Assembly (NCBI GenBank): GCA_947247005.1
Contig: OX365952.1
Coordinates: 2,750,501 to 2,814,500 of the forward strand
Source: Spisula solida
Lineage: Eukaryota > Mollusca > Bivalvia > Venerida > Mactridae
Length of the DNA: 64,000 nucleotides
Reading direction: 5' to 3'
Below, one piece after another: positions 1 to 12,289 of this stretch; the stretch's first letter is position 1; each line of letters begins with the position of its first letter. The position numbers and the translations under genes were made by a program. The notes beneath the pieces are model-generated. The model worked only from the letters and a program-made list of their open reading frames with translations. It did no database searches and was not told the origin of the DNA.

Positions 1-466
1 ACATCGACTGTCGCGTCATCAATACTAGAACTAGAAAATCAGAAAGCTTAAGTATCACCCGTTGACGATCCATATATTTTTTTGATCGACGAGTTGATAA
101 GCGAACCTCTGTTGTTTTAATGTTCCAGAACGAGTTTGATAAAAGTTGGCATGAAATGACTACGAATGTTAGATTCATTAACATTAACACATCTTACTGT
201 TGAAAACCAATCTCCGTAATACCATCGATGCCGTAAATGAATCAAAATGATAAAAATTGGAATAGTGTTAAACGTTTGTATGTACCATACCGTCAATACT
301 ATGTCACATGGTTTGAGTACTTGTTTAAGGCAGACGATATGATCAACTTGCTTCACAAACCGAACATTCAACATCATTGGTTGTATACATACTTGTTCAC
401 TTTTCGAGATTTCAATATGGGACAGGTTTGTTTATGTTTTTAACACGTGCTTTGAAAATATGATAC
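1..466. other. Unassigned AT-rich DNA
   Basis: No recognisable gene, RNA or repeat. Short open frames on both strands (for example 237-443 plus, 117-377 minus) overlap each other and show no domain or splice context. Confidence 0.5.
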
Positions 467-831
467 ATACACTCAAGGACTTTAAAAACGCTTCACCTCA
501 TTCAGAGCCCAATATCGCTTAAAGTATTTACGTTATTTCAATATCATTTTCCTTGTGTATTAATTGATCTTTCCTTCGTGTAAATCAGTTTAGTTTTTAG
601 TAAAATGTTGTCTCGTTATTTTCTGGGAAAATCCCACACTTTTTCCTAGGGTGAGTGCGCTTGCCGGATGACCAGAAAATAATGAGACAAAGTTTTATTA
701 CAAGCTAAACTGATTGACACGTAAGAAATGCCAATTTATACACATGTAAAATGATTTTGCAAAAACATAAATACTTTTAGCGATATTTGGCTTTGAATCA
801 GGTGAGGCGTTTTTAAAGTCATTGAGTGTAT
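467..831. mobile_element. Fold-back element, 365 bp
   Basis: Arms 467-626 and 672-831 are imperfect reverse complements along their full length, separated by a 45-nt loop (627-671). The outer ends read ATACACTCAAGGACTTTAAA and its complement; the inner ends pair TTATTTTCTGG with CCAGAAAATAA. No coding capacity and no convincing target duplication is seen. It is most simply a palindromic MITE or fold-back element; its transcript would form a long hairpin. Confidence 0.75.
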
Positions 832-1487
832 ATTTATGACGTTGCCATGAGGCATTGAACATAACAACTTACCAATTATTTAACAACAGTTTTACAGTGC
901 CCAAAAAAGTAGTTAAATTTACAGAACGGGATAGGTTGAAGCGTTCAATCAAATTTAATATTTCAACTAAAATAACGTCATACAAGAAATATAGTCCAGT
1001 CAGGGTAAGAATAGAGTTACGCAACGGTCGAATCCACTATTGCCTTGTAAAACCAATTGTAAAGGCTTAAACAGATAGCTATAATTTCAATGCTAAACAA
1101 CATACATGTATTAAATATTCGCTCTACCTGTTACGACAATGGTTGTAATCGTTTTAGTACACACTCACAATTTCCTAACTTGACTGTACACCACTGAGTG
1201 ATTATAGTGTCTATACAAATGCATAAACTGTCTTCCGCCTTATTAGCGGGCTACAACGGTATTATCCACAACTGAGTACTATTGCAATTATGGTATTCAG
1301 CAACAGTTGCAGACTTAATTCCTTATAACAATTAGATAGAATCTTGTTGATACATATCCTAACTAAGGATCACTATAAAATACAAATATAGTATCAAATT
1401 AGATAGGGAGTTTTCGAATAGCAATTTTATAACTGAAACTAAGGAAAAGGCAGATAATGATTATCTTATTCCGGAAATGAATGAGTT
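832..1487. other. Unassigned DNA between two mobile elements
   Basis: A 71-codon open frame at 855-1070 (plus) is rich in basic residues but begins at a non-ATG codon, has no recognised domain and shows no splice or poly(A) context. Nothing else is identified. Confidence 0.4.
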
Positions 1488-1489
1488 TA

Positions 1490-1717
1490 TCGCTGGCGTA
1501 GAATTAGAAAGGCGTAAATGCAAAATCAATATTTGGAGAAAACAAGATGAAACTGTCTGAAAACTACTATTTACTTATTGAAAAAAAGCTTTTTAAACTT
1601 CAGTTTGGTCAACATGACCATGAAAATAGGCTCATAAGAAGCACATTGAGATGCAGATTTCAAATATGCATGAGTCTTATTAGATCGTAAGCACTACTTC
1701 GAATTCTACGCCAGCGA
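1490..1717. mobile_element. TA-flanked MITE, family M copy 1
   Basis: The termini are TCGCTGGCGTAGAATT (1490-) and its complement ending at 1717, flanked by TA on both sides (1488-1489, 1718-1719), as expected for a Tc1/mariner-type target duplication. The 228-bp interior is non-coding. It shares a core with copies at 33481 and 36341, including a GGTCAACATGACC palindrome at 1607-1619. Family membership rests on the shared termini and core. Confidence 0.75.
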
Positions 1718-1975
1718 TATATATACATGTACTTCGATATTACTCCGATTGGCAGTTCAGCATGTTGGATCAATTAAATTGTTCGAAAGGTTTGTGGGAA
1801 ACCTTTTGTACGCATCACCAGTCGGAAGCATTTTGTTATATCATTTTGCAGTTCACTGTTAATTTGTATTTAATTAGCTATGACATGCAACCTAAAATTG
1901 GATATGTTTGATATGTGATCTGTAATATAATATGGTGTTATAGTTCAGCAGTAAAATAATTGTACTGAAACAAGT

Positions 1976-2095
1976 CCAATGAGCTGAAACCTTGGCTTTC
2001 AGCTTTTAAATACTGTTAGTCTGTAACCTTTTAGGTGTTCAGACAGCCAAAACTAGGTACTTCAGCCGTTTTACTGTTCATGGTGGGGAAACCAG
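1976..2095 (+). repeat. Body segment of retroposon family R
   Basis: The stretch around CTAGGTACTTCAGCCGTTTTACTG resembles 26130-26200 and 41330-41420, which lie upstream of the common family R terminus. That terminus is not present here, so this is a detached or diverged body fragment. Confidence 0.4.
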
Positions 2096-3064
2096 GTGAC
2101 CAAATTTGGTGCAGTGCATGATTTTCGACCCAAAAAAGCGTCGACTAAGGAAGTTTTTTTCACTCTAACTTCTTTGGTACGCCATTGTTTTCAGTCAGAT
2201 AGCGTGCTGAAACCCCGCGATTAAAAGCTTATTCATATGTATATGTATATCCTTTTTGATGTTTGCAATCGACACAACATACGTTTTATTAGAATAAATG
2301 ATCTTATTTGTGAACATGAATTAGATGTTTCGAGCCTTCGGGAGGGGTTAGCAATATATTTGAGAACTGTCCATTTAGCAATTGTGTTTTGCCATAAGGC
2401 ACATATAACAAATCATTATCATTCAGACCCCTTCGACCGCATGCAATTCTGAAACATTTATATTCATGAATGGGACGCGGGTCGTCACGTGACGTTGGTC
2501 TTAGCGCTTCCGTTTTAGCAGCACCTATCCCTTTCTGGACTCATATCCGGTCACATGTAGACAGTCGTTTTACTTTTAAGACAGAAATAAGTCATCAATA
2601 GCCTACTTTGCAATGTCAGGTTGAATATTCTCGGTGCGTTATTGGGCACTTAATTCAGGAAAATAATATCGGGTTTGCACAGTTGTATTTGTCCGATGTT
2701 GAAAAAAAGCGCGAACTAGAAAGGTTTATTGACTTGTGGTCGATACTGAACGGAGTTTTCATCAGTAACATATGTTTCAGAACTATGCCTTTTATTTCGC
2801 AGAAAATGGGGGAGTGTGACCGTACCATGGTGTTAATTCAAATGTTTTTCTTTACTTTATCAACGCATCAGTTTAGCAGACTTGTGAACTACCGAGTGCA
2901 AACAGTACAAACGGACAGGATGGTGTAGTCTGTGTACGAACTGCGTGGACAGACTCGACCGAGTTTGTTTTGGAAAGGTGTTGTAGAAGTTAAACCCTGT
3001 TTATAATTTTCCGGCGACCCCCCCCCCATTCTGCAACAAGACGGAGTGTCATCGTACTAAAAGA
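2096..3064. other. Unassigned stretch with a CpG-richer patch
   Basis: Around 2470-2560 the sequence is more CpG-rich than its surroundings and contains the 10-bp palindrome GTCACGTGAC (2484-2493), which holds a CACGTG E-box. A 106-codon open frame (2608-2928, plus) follows but begins at a non-ATG codon and matches no family I know. A poly-C run of about ten bases lies near 3016. A promoter is possible but not shown. Confidence 0.3.
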
Positions 3065-3125
3065 TAAGACAAATCGGACAGGAAAGGCGGCATTCAATTT
3101 TAACAGCCGGGTACAGAATACATGA
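3065..3125 (-). repeat. Family R 3'-terminal fragment
   Basis: AATCGGACAGGAAAGGCGGC followed by a CAATTTTAACAGCC-like stretch is the complement of the common family R terminus. Only the terminal 50-60 bases are present, as expected for a severely truncated copy. Confidence 0.55.
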
Positions 3126-3580
3126 ATAACAACACATGCGGCAATTAGATGGCACACAACTGAACTCAACTCAACTGTCAAAAAGCTTCATCTAATAAAA
3201 CGGAACAAAAGTTTGGAACGACGAACGGTTCTGCCGTACGTCGATCGTACAAGCGACATGTTATCACATGGTTCGGTCGGGTCTCTATAGACAATGTGGT
3301 TACACACCAAGTAATGTACAGGGGACTTTCACATTCAGAGACGGTGTCAGGAGGTTACGGAGTTTGATAGTAATATGATTGTAATCTAGTTGGACTTGCG
3401 TCTACCGGACATTGGGGTAAAACACTTGAACGCACTAAGAACGAGATATAAATGGAGATAAATAATCTACATTATGTCCCCAACACAAATGCATGTAATA
3501 CACAACACCACCGTAAAAAGTAACGTACTACCATATATTCTATTGTATAATATAAACGTTATTCTGTCTTTGACATAGAG

Positions 3581-3722
3581 GATATTACATGAGTGTCTTT
3601 TCATATCGAATTTATTAAACGAGTTGAATAAATAATAAAATGCGAGGCTCTGTCGAGCATTTTATCGATTTTATTTAACGAGTTTTATAAATTCAATGTG
3701 GAAAGTCACAAATGTAATGTTC
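3581..3722. mobile_element. Imperfect palindromic element, 142 bp
   Basis: The two halves (3581-3649 and about 3652-3722) pair imperfectly, roughly three quarters by eye. GATATTACAT is opposed by ATGTAATGTTC, and the centre pairs ATAAAATGC with GCATTTTAT. The paired GAATTTATTAAACGAG-type motif suggests a dispersed fold-back family. Confidence 0.55.
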
Positions 3723-4522
3723 TTTTTATCACATGTTAGCCCTTTTTCGGCCGAAACATAAAATAGCTACTTATTTTAACTATAATAAACGCGCAACTTT
3801 GACGACGTCGCCTATACTTAGAATGACGTCGCGTCAAAGCTTTATTACACTAGTGTATTATAAAAAAAATGGCTTTATTACGCTACCGCGACGTCAAACA
3901 TGTGATAAAATGCCTTCCTCGTGTGGACAATACTGTAAAATAATGTGGATGGTGTCTAATTGCATCGTGTAATGGTACGAATTAGTTAAAGAGTTTTATT
4001 AGACGCGTGGACAAAACAATATGACAGGTTGCCGAGTTAAATAAAATCGTGTGTAATGAGCACGAATGTACGATTCTATTTATCACATAACCTTATAGAA
4101 CGCTCTTTTTCTTACAAAATGATAATGTATTCTGCACATGTCTTGACAACGTTAATATTATCCTGACTTCATGGGCCGATCAAAGCTAACGACTAGCTAA
4201 CGTCACGTCCGGCTCATATCAATATATATTGCACACTCTGGGAGTGCCGAACGATATTTACGGCACGGCTTTACGGCACTGCTGGACCACGGGTTGTGTG
4301 ATAAAGTTCGGTAATAGATATACCCTTTGGCTGACAGTTTTTAGTGCCAATGTGTTACCTCATAGGTCTATTTAAATGATTAGTAGGCTGGTACAAACAT
4401 ATTCATTCTTTTCGTGAAAATTCTGAAGAAGTTGACAAAAAATGACAATTCATTTCAAGGTAATTAAAACTTCATTTGTTCGGGAATGTCAGAAAATGCA
4501 CTGATAAACTTGTATACCGTCT
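3723..4522. other. Unassigned DNA with partial inverted symmetry
   Basis: TTTATCACATGTT near 3725 is mirrored by AACATGTGATAAA near 3897, so 3725-3910 may be another palindromic repeat. A 79-codon frame at 3733-3972 lies across it and is not credible as a gene. The rest, up to the start of the tandem duplication, shows nothing recognisable. Confidence 0.35.
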
Positions 4523-6131
4523 GTTTAAAAGAAAAAATATGTTTTATTACATTTGAATTAAAGTGTTGATTGTTTTCTGTAAACGTAAACCTCAATCCGT
4601 CTTTTACCACGCTCCTTCTCCACTGTGTTATGGTCGTTTGGTTATTCGTGAATAGCACGCAATATTTGATATTCTCAGTTGTATCAGTACGTGCAATGTA
4701 TTTTATATTCGTCGATAAGGATTATATTCGGAGCACAAAAAAATAGTATCATCGAAAAGTCGAACTTAGATTATAATCAATTAAAATTTATTGCTGAATC
4801 TTATATACACTCATTTTGTATACCTAGTACATTTAAAAAGGCACACACTGTGTCATGCTTAATGTTTGTAAAAGTATTTTCTCATTCTATTCTGACACTA
4901 GCTTATTCAAGTACAAGTAAATTGCAATGAAATACAGGATACATCCTGCAGAAATGTAAAACAGTAAAGTGTTTTTAAATCCATTTGAAGTAGTCAACAA
5001 ACTGAACGACGTGTGCGCTTTTAAATGTATGAAAGTATATATGGCACAGTTTTACAGTGCACGCTTTCTACGTCCGCTGATTTGATCTAGTTGTCCAATA
5101 GACGTGTCAAGGTAACATTCCAGTCGACAAGATGCTTGTTCACGTATACATACAACGTCATAGATAACCTCTTAAACCTATTAAAGAATGGTAGCGAACA
5201 CTAAGTGATCACACATATCTATACGTGTATCGCATCGCTGTGAACAGCCATTGACGTCATAAATACAAAATTTATTGCAAAATATAGGAAAATAAAAATT
5301 GAAGTCTGGTCGGCAACAATTTGTTCCGAATATGTATAAGTTGAACTATATTGCGTGCAAGTCTCGTATTTGTCTATCACGTGATCTACAAGTATTCCAG
5401 CAACTCAATCAACTATCAGTATTATATCTAACTAGCTGGTAACACCTGTATACAGTTTTATTGATGACAATTTCATTCAGGATGACAGTTGTCTCCAATG
5501 TGTGCCAAACATGCACATGCATGCATATCAAATAATAGTAATACACATGTGTCGAACTTGTCCCACATGTAGCTAACGATAATAACGTCGGTTGTACATA
5601 CTGATATGTAAGATGTTTGTTCTTTACTTCAAACGATACCAAACAACGCTTCAAATACCCCAAGTATAGTCCCTATCTAACCGGGCATGTAAAAGAATTA
5701 ATCAGTCCATTAGAATAGATAATAGTATGGCACCGTACTCCTTGTATCATACAATTGCCACTTCCCTCGAAATTGTAGGTCATTGACTAATGCAGGGACA
5801 ATCCTATTGACCGCACACTCACGAATGCTTCAGTCGAAAGCAACCAACAAATAACCCCAGGATGTTATCATCCAGTATTTTCATATCGATCTTGGTAAGA
5901 GTTTGTGAGTAGGTTAATAGTATTACATGTCGCATATACAGTACATACCTACATTAAACTGAACAATAGTGGTACGAACAACTTCTAAATCACCTTGTTG
6001 TCTGACTAAGTTTTAAGAAAGATTGTTTACTTGCTTAATATTTATATTCTCGTGGGAAAATATATAATTATATTAAATGGTATATTCTTAATAATATCAC
6101 TCTGTCCATTTAAACCAAATATAGATAATTA

Positions 6132-7173
6132 CGTGGGCTGATCCAAAAGTAATGTCACTGATGCTATTAAATCGTCCACAATGTAAGAAAAACCACTAAA
6201 TTTTACAAAAAGTTACATGCATCTATTTTAAATATGATAGCAACATTTCATAAAAATGCTCTGAACAGTTACTGAGATATTAGCATATACATGATGCATA
6301 CTAACGGACATCGCCGCAAGCCAGACGTCAACGACGTCATAATGACGTTACTTCCGTGGCACGAACTCCTCTTGACAATTTCAGCCCATGTATTCTTCTT
6401 AGACTCCTGAATTCATACAGCCATTTATTTGTCCTAAAAAGTGTTCAACAAAGCCGACACTCGCTATCGGCATGTTAAAATTATTTCTTTGTGTCATCTG
6501 GATAGTCCTACAAGTAAAATCTAACTTTATACACAATGGTCGCATTATTGAAACGTCGAACTGCATTTACGGCGTCAGAAACAAACTTGGTGTTTTTATC
6601 GGAGCTACCGCATACCCGTATTCCGGCCATCTGTTGACATTGATTCGATCAAGACCATCCCTTAAAAGCTTATACTACATGTATACAAGCCTATGTCGTC
6701 GCCGTGTGTATCATAAAGTTTCTAAGCTTCATTTAATAACTTGTAGAAAAAATGCATTTCTGCACGCAGTGTCTTTTTGGCACAAATCTGTATTGTTTTC
6801 GCTTAGTAATCAGTTTGTTGGTAGTTTATTGTAAGTTTCATAATTGAGTGATGCCACTGACATTTCAGCAGCAGACAGTTGTAAGGTTACGTCCGATTAT
6901 TGTCGTCTGATTTGGCGATTAATGTTTTAACATAATGTATGAAAGAAAATTGATATGATTATGAAACACGTACGTTATTTTTACGTGCGGCGACATAACG
7001 TCATTGATATATTTTGAATGTTTATATAATTCAATTATGATAATCAAATACCGCAGCACGTTTCATGTTAATCAGAAATGGATTACTGTACATTTCGATA
7101 TCGTTTTCATAAACCTACGCCCATAAACAAGCACACAATGGGGGCAGTGACATTACTTTTGGATCTACCCACG
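6132..7173. mobile_element. Mariner-like TIR element, 1042 bp, copy A
   Basis: Terminal inverted repeats 6132-6160 and 7145-7173 match at 27 of 29 positions (core GATCCAAAAGTAATGTCACT). Both ends are flanked by TA (6130-6131, 7174-7175), the Tc1/mariner target duplication. The longest internal frame (6472-6834, plus) is 120 codons and shows no transposase HTH or catalytic motif, so the element looks non-autonomous or decayed. The same site in copy B holds only fused termini. Confidence 0.85.
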
Positions 7174-7439
7174 TAGGTATCTTATTTGATGTGCAACCTG
7201 TCAAAGATAGAGGGTAGTAACGATACTGCCACTCCGAATGGAATCCCGCTGACCTTACGTCAAACATTTGGTTTATAACGTCATATTACTTAAAACCTTG
7301 CACTATACCTTATTCATTAGACAAATGACATTTAAGTTCAATCGGCTGATTTTCTATATTCTTAGTAAGACAAAAGTATAAAGTTTTAACGTAAACAAAA
7401 CGTGACTTTTGTCATTCTTCTCTTTTAAGTAAACAAAAC

Positions 7440-7760
7440 TATTCTGACACAAACAATGATGGCAAAAAACACAAGGTTACCGAACTCTTTTTCCGAGTAA
7501 TAAACCCTGTTTGAAGAGTACTTGATTTATTTTTCTAATTACATAGAAATAAGTAGATCATCCCACTCCCCTATTTTGCAATGTTATGTTTTTATCGGAA
7601 TGTAAATAGTTATTTCGATTAGTATTTTCTACTTCAAATGTATAATGCTTATCAAAACGGTTCAATTTGATTTAATCTGGATTATTTTGACACAGTGCAC
7701 ATAACATATTATGACAAATGACGCACGCGCACTAAACCGATCTATGATCCTTATTCAGCA
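7440..7760. repeat. Dispersed repeat shared with 44.2-45.0 kb
   Basis: 7440-7560 (GGTTACCGAACTC, TTCCGAGTAAT) matches 44220-44340. 7570-7750 (ATTATTTTGACACA, ATGACAAATGACGCACGCGC) matches 44810-44975. At 44 kb the two halves are separated by about 450 extra bases, so one copy carries an insertion or the other a deletion. In tandem copy B the second half is deleted. Confidence 0.65.
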
Positions 7761-7958
7761 GTTGTTGTTTTTGTAATGCGGCATTGGTGGAACATGTATG
7801 CCGGGAACGTTTATTTACACCATCCTGTTACATGTGGATGTGGCAGCATGTTGGTAGATCAAACTGTGATATGACTTGTATGAATTGTTTTAAACTTGTA
7901 TAAAGTGACATATTAATGAATCTTTGAACGTAACATTGCTAAATATGGTTCATGTATA

Positions 7959-8828
7959 CGTGGGACGTTCAAAAATAAACAGGACTATTGTCACAAAACG
8001 TACATGGTTAAACGAAATAAATCAAACTATACACCATCATAAATCGGAATCCTTTTTCTACATACTGTAAAAATATCAACTAAAACAAATACGTGGTCTG
8101 AGGGTTACAGGTGACTAAACAAGGTCACCAAAGCTGACCCGGCGCACAAAATGACGTCGCGCTATTTTACACGGCGTTAGTGCTTCGCATAGGGCTACGA
8201 AATACGACGCTTATAGTGATGTAGGTGTATGAATACATTTCAGTACCACAATGAGTCACACAAGTAAAGCGTTGGTGAGAATCGCATGTATTTTTCCGGA
8301 TCTTACATCGAATATTCGGGCGAGAATCCGTACCATGAAACGTTGGTTTTTTAAAATGTCTCGGTAACTGACGTCATGCACAGACGTTCTTATGATTTCC
8401 TATTACTTCCCTGTCTCACAAAGCTGAACAGTTATTATTGAAGCATTTGAGCCATTCTAAAACTGCTAAACGACTCACACAACTGTTTCTAAAATGTAGT
8501 TACGATAATTTTATACGATTCAAAGGACTTTATCATCTTGCTGTTGACAGAATTTGGTGTTTGTCCGTTTTTCCTTACGTTCTGGTGATAGTATTAAAGA
8601 TACACCATTACATAGTCGCCATTTATGGTATTTGTTGGGCTGCGCCGGGTGCGTGTTACCATGGTATCAAAATTGACTATTATGAGAGGACGTGATAGTG
8701 TAACTCGATCAATCAGATATTGGATTTTCGCAATTTAATTCCGATTCCATATTATGTAATAATATTTGTATAATATCGAAAACTGTACCCGTGAGAGTCA
8801 ACTCCTGTTTATTTTTGAACATCACACG
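7959..8828. mobile_element. Mariner-like TIR element 2, copy A (870 bp)
   Basis: The 28-bp terminal repeats (7959-7986 and 8801-8828) share GTTCAAAAATAAACAGGA and are flanked by TA on both sides (7957-7958, 8829-8830). The paired element in copy B is 1018 bp. The difference is about 149 bp present at 15579-15727 and missing here. An 85-codon frame (8438-8695) has no transposase signature. Confidence 0.85.
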
Positions 8829-10218
8829 TATATACTTACCATCCACGTATTCTGTTCGAATGGTATAACTGTAGATCCATGAATACCAAAGAAGCAACAT
8901 TATTATAAAGAGGTAACCTCGCAGCGACAGTTGTTGTTTGAGTTGTTTGCATTCAAATGAGACAGTCATAAGTACGTGGTCATAAGATTGGCTAAGGACC
9001 TCCGGCACCTAGGGAAGAGACAGAAACTGTGTGCGATACAAGGAATCCGGTGCGCTACCCTAGCGCTTTCCGAATAGACACTTGATTACCTATAAGTTCA
9101 TCTCTAGCGACTACGAATGATAGAGTGTATGGTAAAATTGTACAGATGTTTTTTCCCAGTAATTGACATGTCCATCATATTTATTAGTATAACAAACGTG
9201 GGTGCACTTCCTGTTGTGCTGTCACACATTACGAACGGAAACATCAATATTGCTGAACGTCTTTCAACTGAATTGCCGTCTTGAATCTTAATAAATATAA
9301 TGACCTATTATCCATAACATGAACGATGTTCTGTAGACTAAAATGACTTGATTTAAATAATGAGATAATTGACACATTCAAAAGATAAAAACTGTAATGC
9401 AAACTGCTTTGCGTATCGCACTGTTTTTGTTATCAAATTAATGTTGATAAATAATTTGATTTAATATATATTTTACTTCGGAGGAAACAGGATTGTCAAA
9501 AACTTTCGACACCTTGCCTTCTAAAACCTGCTTTGTACCCACCCCCTCACTATATATATTTTCTCTTGCTCTTCCACTTTCCCTCTCTCGCGTGTTTCGT
9601 GGCAGTTCCCAGTGAATACTCTGTTTATTTTGTCTACATCATCTAGTCTAATCTCAGACCATTCATTGGCAAGGTCATGAAAAGTCAGTGTAGCATAATG
9701 CAGACAGATGACTTTGGCAAATAAACATATTATTTTGCGAAATTTAGTATTATGACCGTGTAATAAAATGGTATACGATATTGTAGACGATCTTTGTGGC
9801 ATCTAATTGGTCGAAAGTTATGGACTTCTTGTCTCTCTCACGAAACCAATTATTTGCCTAGTGTACAGTTAAAACAATGTCAGACGTATCTACAACACCG
9901 ACCTTTAATTGCACTTAATTTATGCATAACATGATTACAACACGTTTCTAGGACTAACAGCCTGCTTACTGAGCAGAAATCATTTTATGGTCCTAAATGG
10001 CAAAATATATCCATCCAATCATCAAAGAGAAAAGTCTGAACAAACGTCAAATACAAACCAAAGCAAGTTTTTATTGTACTTCGTGCACTTTGAGTTTCTG
10101 ATAAATTATGTACGACAGTCGTTTGATCTAGTATAATATAGTTAGCACGCAGGTCTTTTAAAAGTTCGCATTGTTTGTTCGTTATCGTTTCATTTAATTA
10201 AAGCAAATGAATAATAAC

Positions 10219-10262
10219 AAATCTGACAGGGAAAGGTAACATTCAACAGAAGCAGCAGCTAA
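10219..10262 (-). repeat. Family R terminal fragment in copy A
   Basis: AACAAATCTGACAGGGAAAGG followed by CATTCAACAGAAGCAGC is the complement of the family R terminus. It is also present at 17361-17400 in copy B, so the insertion predates the tandem duplication. Confidence 0.5.
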
Positions 10263-12167
10263 CGAAATGCACACGGATTACACAAAACCTGTCTGAACTT
10301 TGGTTTGGTCTACTTTGTGTCGTAATCTGCTTACATAACCTTATTATGTTATTAAAACGTCTGCCTTTGTTTAATCAACTGTATTACTAGTTTATTATCA
10401 ATGGTATGAATGAACTGCATTGCCAGAGGAACACGGGCTTTTTTACTATCTTTTTCATTATTGCACTTCATTAGTGCCGAGGCAACACATTAAAAACATT
10501 ACAGTCCACAGACATTTATATTGTTTCACCGGAAGTTCATGACGTTTTAAAAGCAGTCTGACGATCTTGTGGGACTATACAGCTTCATTTACCACTTCTT
10601 ATTGAAATAAGTTCTCCAGGCAAAGTTATATCCGATTACTTTAATGCTATTGAATGTAATCTTTGGCGCGTTATTCAACTAGGTTGAATTCGTACAATCC
10701 TAGTATTAGACCGTTATAGGACTTCTCAAACGCAGTTTCTGGCAAATTATAAGTGTCTAAATCTGAAATATACACTTCAGACGCATTTTAGTTCATTGAC
10801 GTTTTTCATTCAATAAAACGAATTTGTTTATTTAAGGAATTGTTTATATTAAGCTTTGTTAAGAAGCACCATTGGTACCAAATAATTCTAGGTATGCAAC
10901 AATACGTGGGCATTATGTTGTTTTTGTTTTCAAGTAAACGGTGGTGCATGTTAAGTCAAATTTTCTAGAATTGATTACTGACCAGGAAACTGTTTGATCA
11001 AAGCACTTAGGGAAATAGTAAACTTGCGTCCAAATTTTAATTCTCTACATTTCTTTAAAAACTACAAATTGTGGTAAAGGGATCTAAAATATCAACAATG
11101 ATTCAGATAATGAACACCAACACGTACAATACAACATCTGTCTGTAATTTGTAGTTATAAAAGCAAAAAAATGAAATAAAATTTGAGAGTAAGTTTTAAG
11201 ATTTCCGTAATTGTCTTGATAAAACAGTACCCGTGTCTACATTTTACTTCGGCAGGTAACTGAAAATATATCGAGGGTCTGGAGAACATGTTCATATAAA
11301 AATGTCATCTACCAAAGATGGATGTCTAACCGGGATCCGTCAATTGACATCTAATGATCTTTAGAACGCTCGACCTATTATGCTAGTTCAGCGAACAATT
11401 GTTTAAAAGAAAAAAGGGGTTTTATTAAAGTATGTTACATTTGAATTAAAGTGTTGATTGTTTTCTGTAAACGTAAACCTCAATCTGTCTTTTACCACGC
11501 TCCTTCTCCACTGTTTCATGGTCGTTTGGTTATTCTTGAATAGCACGCAATATTTGATATTCTCTGTTGTATCAGTACGTGCAATGTATTTTTATATTCG
11601 TCGATAAGGATTATATTCGGATCACTTCGTCTATTCATGGAACTACATTAGTATATTAGGATTTTACGTGGAACTCAGATTGTGCGTAAACGTATATTTA
11701 ACCGAGCTACAAAAAATTAGTGTCATCGAAAATTCGAACTTAGATTATAATCAATTAACATTTATAGCTGAATCTTATATACATTCATTTTGTATACCTA
11801 GTATATTTAAAAGGCACACACTGTGTCATGCTTAATGTTTGTAAAAGTATTTTCTCATTCTATTCTGACACTAGCTTATTCAAGTACACGTAAATTGCAA
11901 TGAAATGCAGGATACATACTGCAGAAATGTAAAACAGTAAAGTGTTTTCAAATCCATTAGAAGTAGTTTTCAGAAGTCAGAAAATCAGAAGTGTGCGCTT
12001 TTAAATGTATAAAAGTATTTATGAGCGGCCAGGGATAATACATAACAGATGCAATGTATGTTGTAACATGGTCATCCATGTTGAATGACTCAACATGAAT
12101 GACCGGTTTAATTTTTTAAAATTAACATATATCATAATACCAATAAATGAGAAAACACATGATCAAA

Positions 12168-12289
12168 AAGAGTATATTAAGTCAGACAGGGAAGGCAGCA
12201 CTCAACTTAACCAGCCGAGCACAGAAAACATTAGAAACACACAAAGCACAATGCCCAACTAAACAAGCGCAGATCCGCCCAAGCCCAAG
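12168..12289 (-). mobile_element. Nested family R retroposon, 122 bp
   Basis: This stretch interrupts the first 500-bp unit; the second unit reads straight through the same position. It is the near-exact complement of 26275-26398, from the shared terminus (TTAAGTCAGACAGGGAAGG) to a truncation point at CCCAAG. It was therefore inserted after the units existed. Confidence 0.75.

Larger units (their letters stand above)
4523..11400. repeat. Tandem segmental duplication, copy A (6.9 kb)
   Basis: Starts at GTTTAAAAGA and ends at CAGCGAACAATT, immediately before the first base of copy B. The two copies align almost throughout with only scattered substitutions. Larger differences are an 82-bp stretch (about 5280-5361), the interior of a mariner-like element and about 309 bp (7568-7876), all present here and absent in B. 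Copy A lacks about 75 bp, a 1.4-kb insert and 149 bp that B has. No gene is recognised inside. Confidence 0.9.

Noticed and set aside
2608..2928. 106-codon plus-strand frame as a gene
   Set aside because: Non-ATG start, no recognised domain, and no splice, poly(A) or conservation evidence.
6472..6834. 120-codon frame inside the mariner-like element as transposase
   Set aside because: No HTH or acidic catalytic triad pattern could be matched, and the element is too short for an intact mariner transposase plus UTRs.
9521..9802. Minus-strand frame conserved between tandem copies (also 16635-16943)
   Set aside because: Conservation is expected because the DNA is recently duplicated. No domain or splice support; the low-complexity CT/C tract at one end lengthens the frame.
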